From Candidatus Staskawiczbacteria bacterium RIFCSPHIGHO2_02_FULL_42_22 (GTDB lineage: Bacteria > Patescibacteriota > Minisyncoccia > Minisyncoccales > Staskawiczbacteraceae): a DNA stretch of 50,455 bases. Position 1 is the stretch's first letter, and each line of letters opens with the position of its first letter. A program made the position numbers and the translations under genes. The DNA lies in NCBI GenBank assembly GCA_001820175.1, contig MHOT01000001.1, positions 1-50,455 on the forward strand, in the 5' to 3' direction. The notes under the pieces are model-generated. The model ran no database searches. It saw only the letters and a list, made by a program, of their open reading frames with translations, and had not been told where the DNA came from. Shown piece after piece: positions 48,396 through 50,455 of the stretch.

Positions 48396-48672
48396 GGACT
48401 TACGCGTTTGCGTCATTGCGAGCCGCAGCGAAGCAATCTTAATACGTAGATTGCCACGCCGCGCCCCGCGGGGCGCGGCTCGCAATGACACTAGACCTGT
48501 CCCTAAATAAGATTTGTTACGAAAATTACAGATTTTGAGCTAGAAATTTGATAGAATTTTTCGGCTTGCCCATAGGCCCGTCGAAAAATTCTAGCAAATT
48601 TGTAGCCAAAATATGCAATTTGCAGTAAAATCTTATTTAGGGACAGGTCTACTGACGCAAACGCGTAAATCC
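48396..48672. repeat. Nested palindromes between recJ and metK (E8 plus P3 within outer arms)
   Basis: Outer arms GGACTTACGCGTTTGCGTCA and TGACGCAAACGCGTAAATCC enclose an E copy at 48411-48489, with CGTCATTGCGAG ends and a CCGCGCCCCGCGGGGCGCGG hairpin. They also enclose modular palindrome P3 at 48493-48650, with arms AGACCTGTCCCTAAATAAGA. These fill the whole 300-base gap; no promoter or gene is seen in it. Confidence 0.88.
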
Positions 48673-48686
48673 CAACAAAAATAACC

Positions 48687-49733
48687 ATGATTCTTAATCA
48701 AAAAATATATACGGTGGAAAGTGTAACTTCGGGGCATCCCGATAAAGTGTGCGACCAAATTTCAGATGCTATTTTAGATGCGTGTTTGGCCGAAGATCCC
48801 AATTCGAAAGTGGCAGTTGAATCGTTTGGCGGCCACGGGCTTTTGGTGGTCGGTGGCGAAGTGACTACCTTGGCAAGGGTAAATTATGAACAAGTAGCCA
48901 AAAACGTCTATAAAAATATTGGATACGACCAGAACTTAAACATGATCGTAAATATTGCAGAGCAATCGCCCGATATTGCTATGGGTGTAAATACCGGCGG
49001 CGCGGGCGACCAGGGGATTATGTATGGATTCGCGTGTGACCAGACACCAGAATTTCTTCCGTGGGCAATTGTAAAAGTGCATGCGTTGGCAAAAGGGCTG
49101 GAAGTACTGCGAAAAACAGGTGCTATTACGTGGCTGAAACCAGATGGTAAAACACAAATAACCATGGATCATGGAAAAGTAAGAACCGTGCTGGTAAGTG
49201 CCCAGCACGACGTTGGTGTTTTGCAAGATGAAATAAAACGGGTGCTGACAGAAAAATTAATCAAACCGATTATTGGCGATGTGACTGGTGTTGAAATTTT
49301 AGTAAACCCTACCGGTAAATTTATCCAGGGCGGATTTGAAGCTGATACGGGTTTGACGGGGCGCAAAATCATGGTAGATACTTATTGTGGTTTGGTATTT
49401 CATGGCGGCGGATGTTTTTCTGGTAAAGATGCCAGTAAGGTTGATAGGTCCGGTGCGTATATGGCTCGATTTGTTGCTAAAAATTTGGTGGCATCGGGTC
49501 GCGCCAAGGAATGCCTGGTTTCGGTGGCCTATGCTATTGGGAAGGTGGAACCATTAATGGTGCAAGCCATCAATGAAAAGGGCGAAGATTTGAGCGCATT
49601 AGCAATTGAGAAATTTGATTTTCGTCCGCAAGCCATCATTGAAGCGCTTAACCTTAAAAAACCCATCTATCAACAAACTGCCGCCTACGGACACTTTGGA
49701 AAAGCCGGTTTGCCTTGGGAGGATATCATATAA
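48687..49733 (+). CDS. metK: S-adenosylmethionine synthetase
   Basis: MetK, 348 residues, makes SAM from methionine and ATP. Motifs seen are ESVTSGHPDKVCDQISDA with GHPDK at 16-20, VNTGGAGDQGIMYGFA, DTYCGLVFHGGGCFSGKD with the P-loop-like GGG, and KVDRSGAYMAR. Cysteines appear in the GGG loop region where DTYGG and GGGAFSG are usual. The protein is some 35 residues shorter than E. coli MetK, mostly by smaller loops. SAM supply would feed the methyltransferase at 7789. It stands alone between repeat-filled gaps. Confidence 0.94.
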   Translation: MILNQKIYTVESVTSGHPDKVCDQISDAILDACLAEDPNSKVAVESFGGHGLLVVGGEVTTLARVNYEQVAKNVYKNIGYDQNLNMIVNIAEQSPDIAMGVNTGGAGDQGIMYGFACDQTPEFLPWAIVKVHALAKGLEVLRKTGAITWLKPDGKTQITMDHGKVRTVLVSAQHDVGVLQDEIKRVLTEKLIKPIIGDVTGVEILVNPTGKFIQGGFEADTGLTGRKIMVDTYCGLVFHGGGCFSGKDASKVDRSGAYMARFVAKNLVASGRAKECLVSVAYAIGKVEPLMVQAINEKGEDLSALAIEKFDFRPQAIIEALNLKKPIYQQTAAYGHFGKAGLPWEDII

Positions 49734-49751
49734 CTCACCTTACATCCCTTT

Positions 49752-49883
49752 GTCATTGCGAGGAGCCGTAACCCCTCACCCCCACTCACCGTCATTGCGA
49801 GGAGGAGCGACCGCAGTCGGGACGACGCGGCAATCTCGTTTTATTCAATTGAGTGGGATTGCTTCGCTGTGGCTCGCAATGAC
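49752..49883. repeat. Composite CGTCATTGCGAGG element, copy E9 (partial plus full)
   Basis: A truncated unit GTCATTGCGAGGAGCC is followed at once by a full unit: arm GTAACCCCTCAC, CGTCATTGCGAGGAGG, GACGACGCGGCAATCTCG and CTCGCAATGACG. One copy seems to have interrupted another. Confidence 0.82.
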
Positions 49884-49903
49884 GAAAGAGAAATCTTATC
49901 ACT

Positions 49904-50347
49904 ATGAAAAAAATAACTATTTATACCGACGGGGGGTCGCGTGGGAACCCAGGTAAGGCCGCTATTGGGGTGGTTTTTTGCAACGAAATGGGCCAGGAAA
50001 TTAAAAAATTCGGGGAATATTTGGGGGACAACCTTACCAATAACGAAGCCGAGTACCATGCGGTGATTTTTGCGTTAAAAAAGTTTAAAGCGGTTTTTGG
50101 AAAAGCAGTGGCGGAAGTTGCCGAAGTGGAAATCCGCAGTGATTCTGAATTATTGGTTCGCCAAATGAGCGGAAAGTATAAAGTAGAAAACGAAAAAATA
50201 CAAAAGTTTTTTATGGAAATCTGGAATTTAAAAATCGATTTTCATGAAGTAAAATTCAAGGCAATTCCCCGCGAAAAAAACAAAGAGGCCGATGCGTTGG
50301 TAAACCAGGCATTAGATGCGAACGCATCGCACCAAACGCTTTTATAG
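49904..50347 (+). CDS. Ribonuclease H (RNase HI-like)
   Basis: A 147-residue RNase H fold protein that cuts RNA in RNA-DNA hybrids. Catalytic acids appear in order: D9 in YTDGGSRGNP, E48 or E50 in TNNEAEYHA, D in IRSDSELLVRQM, and the last acidic residue in NKEADALVNQAL. The spacing is like archaeal/Bacillus-type and plant-like RNase HI proteins; the basic handle of E. coli RnhA is absent. It starts 21 bases after repeat E9 and has no visible terminator. Confidence 0.9.
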   Translation: MKKITIYTDGGSRGNPGKAAIGVVFCNEMGQEIKKFGEYLGDNLTNNEAEYHAVIFALKKFKAVFGKAVAEVAEVEIRSDSELLVRQMSGKYKVENEKIQKFFMEIWNLKIDFHEVKFKAIPREKNKEADALVNQALDANASHQTLL

Positions 50348-50360
50348 GGGTAATTCAAAC

Positions 50361-50435
50361 CGGCTTTGTTGAATAATTCATGAACACGAAGATAATTCTC
50401 CTTTCGCGTTCATGATCTATGCAACAACGTAGGAT
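50361..50435. repeat. Palindrome W-Q at the window end
   Basis: GTTGAATAATTCATGAACACG on the left pairs imperfectly with CGCGTTCATGATCTATGCAAC on the right, around AAGATAATTCTCC. Confidence 0.65.
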
Positions 50436-50455
50436 TGAGGCATTCCCAGGGTATT

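Noticed and set aside
1..50455. Reassigned TGA codon as in some Patescibacteria
   Set aside because: TGA is used as a normal stop in overlapping ATGA junctions (for example 2271-2273, 4626-4628), and no conserved protein needs TGA read through.
1..50455. tRNA, rRNA or intact transposase genes
   Set aside because: A visual search for TTCGA/TTCAA arms with acceptor stems, rRNA core words and DDE or HUH transposase motifs found none. A covariance-model scan would be decisive.

Overview
The window looks like a chromosome segment of a Patescibacteria (Candidate Phyla Radiation) bacterium, most likely Parcubacteria. The reasons are the standard genetic code (TGA is used as stop throughout), the short housekeeping proteins (phosphoglycerate kinase 345 aa, RecJ-like 411 aa, SecA 872 aa with a reduced helical wing region), and three lineage-style gene sets: a sigma-region-4/HARE-HTH regulator, a HerA/TraD-like ATPase behind a membrane partner, and a cell-envelope sugar locus. 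This lineage call is inference. No rRNA, tRNA, CRISPR array or intact transposase was seen.

Layout. 1-1290: a monocistronic inositol-monophosphatase-like gene behind a near-consensus promoter. 1356-5149: four overlapping sugar genes (SDR epimerase, two DegT-type aminotransferases, a GmhB-like phosphatase). 5188-11721, mostly minus strand: GT2 and GT10 glycosyltransferases, a methyltransferase, and RmlC, RmlA and RmlB homologues, with one divergent Nudix-like gene. 12004-21425, plus strand: a tightly packed glycan operon (GT4, multi-membrane-span glycosyltransferase with a Pro/Thr repeat loop, SDR, GT4, GNAT, WecA/MraY-type phosphoglycosyltransferase, aminotransferase, 4,6-dehydratase). It resembles a route from a UDP-amino-sugar to a polyprenol-linked surface glycan. 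21512-24695: a secreted metalloprotease with a peptidoglycan-binding tail, MurB and a ribosome hibernation factor. 24994-26835, minus: a RhuM-Fic protein and a GC-rich orphan gene. 27187-33707: SecA followed by small nucleotide- and stress-related genes (VOC, MazG-like, PNPOx-like, CAP, MTH1-like Nudix, phosphodiesterase), including one frameshifted ASCH gene and one truncated gene. 33848-35403: AT-rich hypotheticals and a second GC-rich orphan. 35822-39463: SecD, SecF and the sigma/HARE protein. 39585-43425: a three-gene membrane/ATPase set. 43600-45247: phosphoglycerate kinase and a histidine phosphatase. 45253-47052: a decaying block with pgk, PEP-synthase and NYN remnants around two small live-looking genes. 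47151-50347: RecJ-like, MetK, RNase H.

The most striking property is the repeat landscape. Nearly every larger intergenic gap is filled by a palindrome. One family is a dispersed composite element built on inverted CGTCATTGCGAGG arms (at least nine loci). A second has conserved modules but locus-specific outer arms. A third consists of word palindromes, each made from a short word private to that gap. Pieces of the same material are present in frame inside coding genes (secA twice, recJ, a GT10 gene, an SDR gene), much like Rickettsia palindromic elements. Palindromes also abut or replace the ends of several truncated genes, so they appear to be active shapers of this genome.
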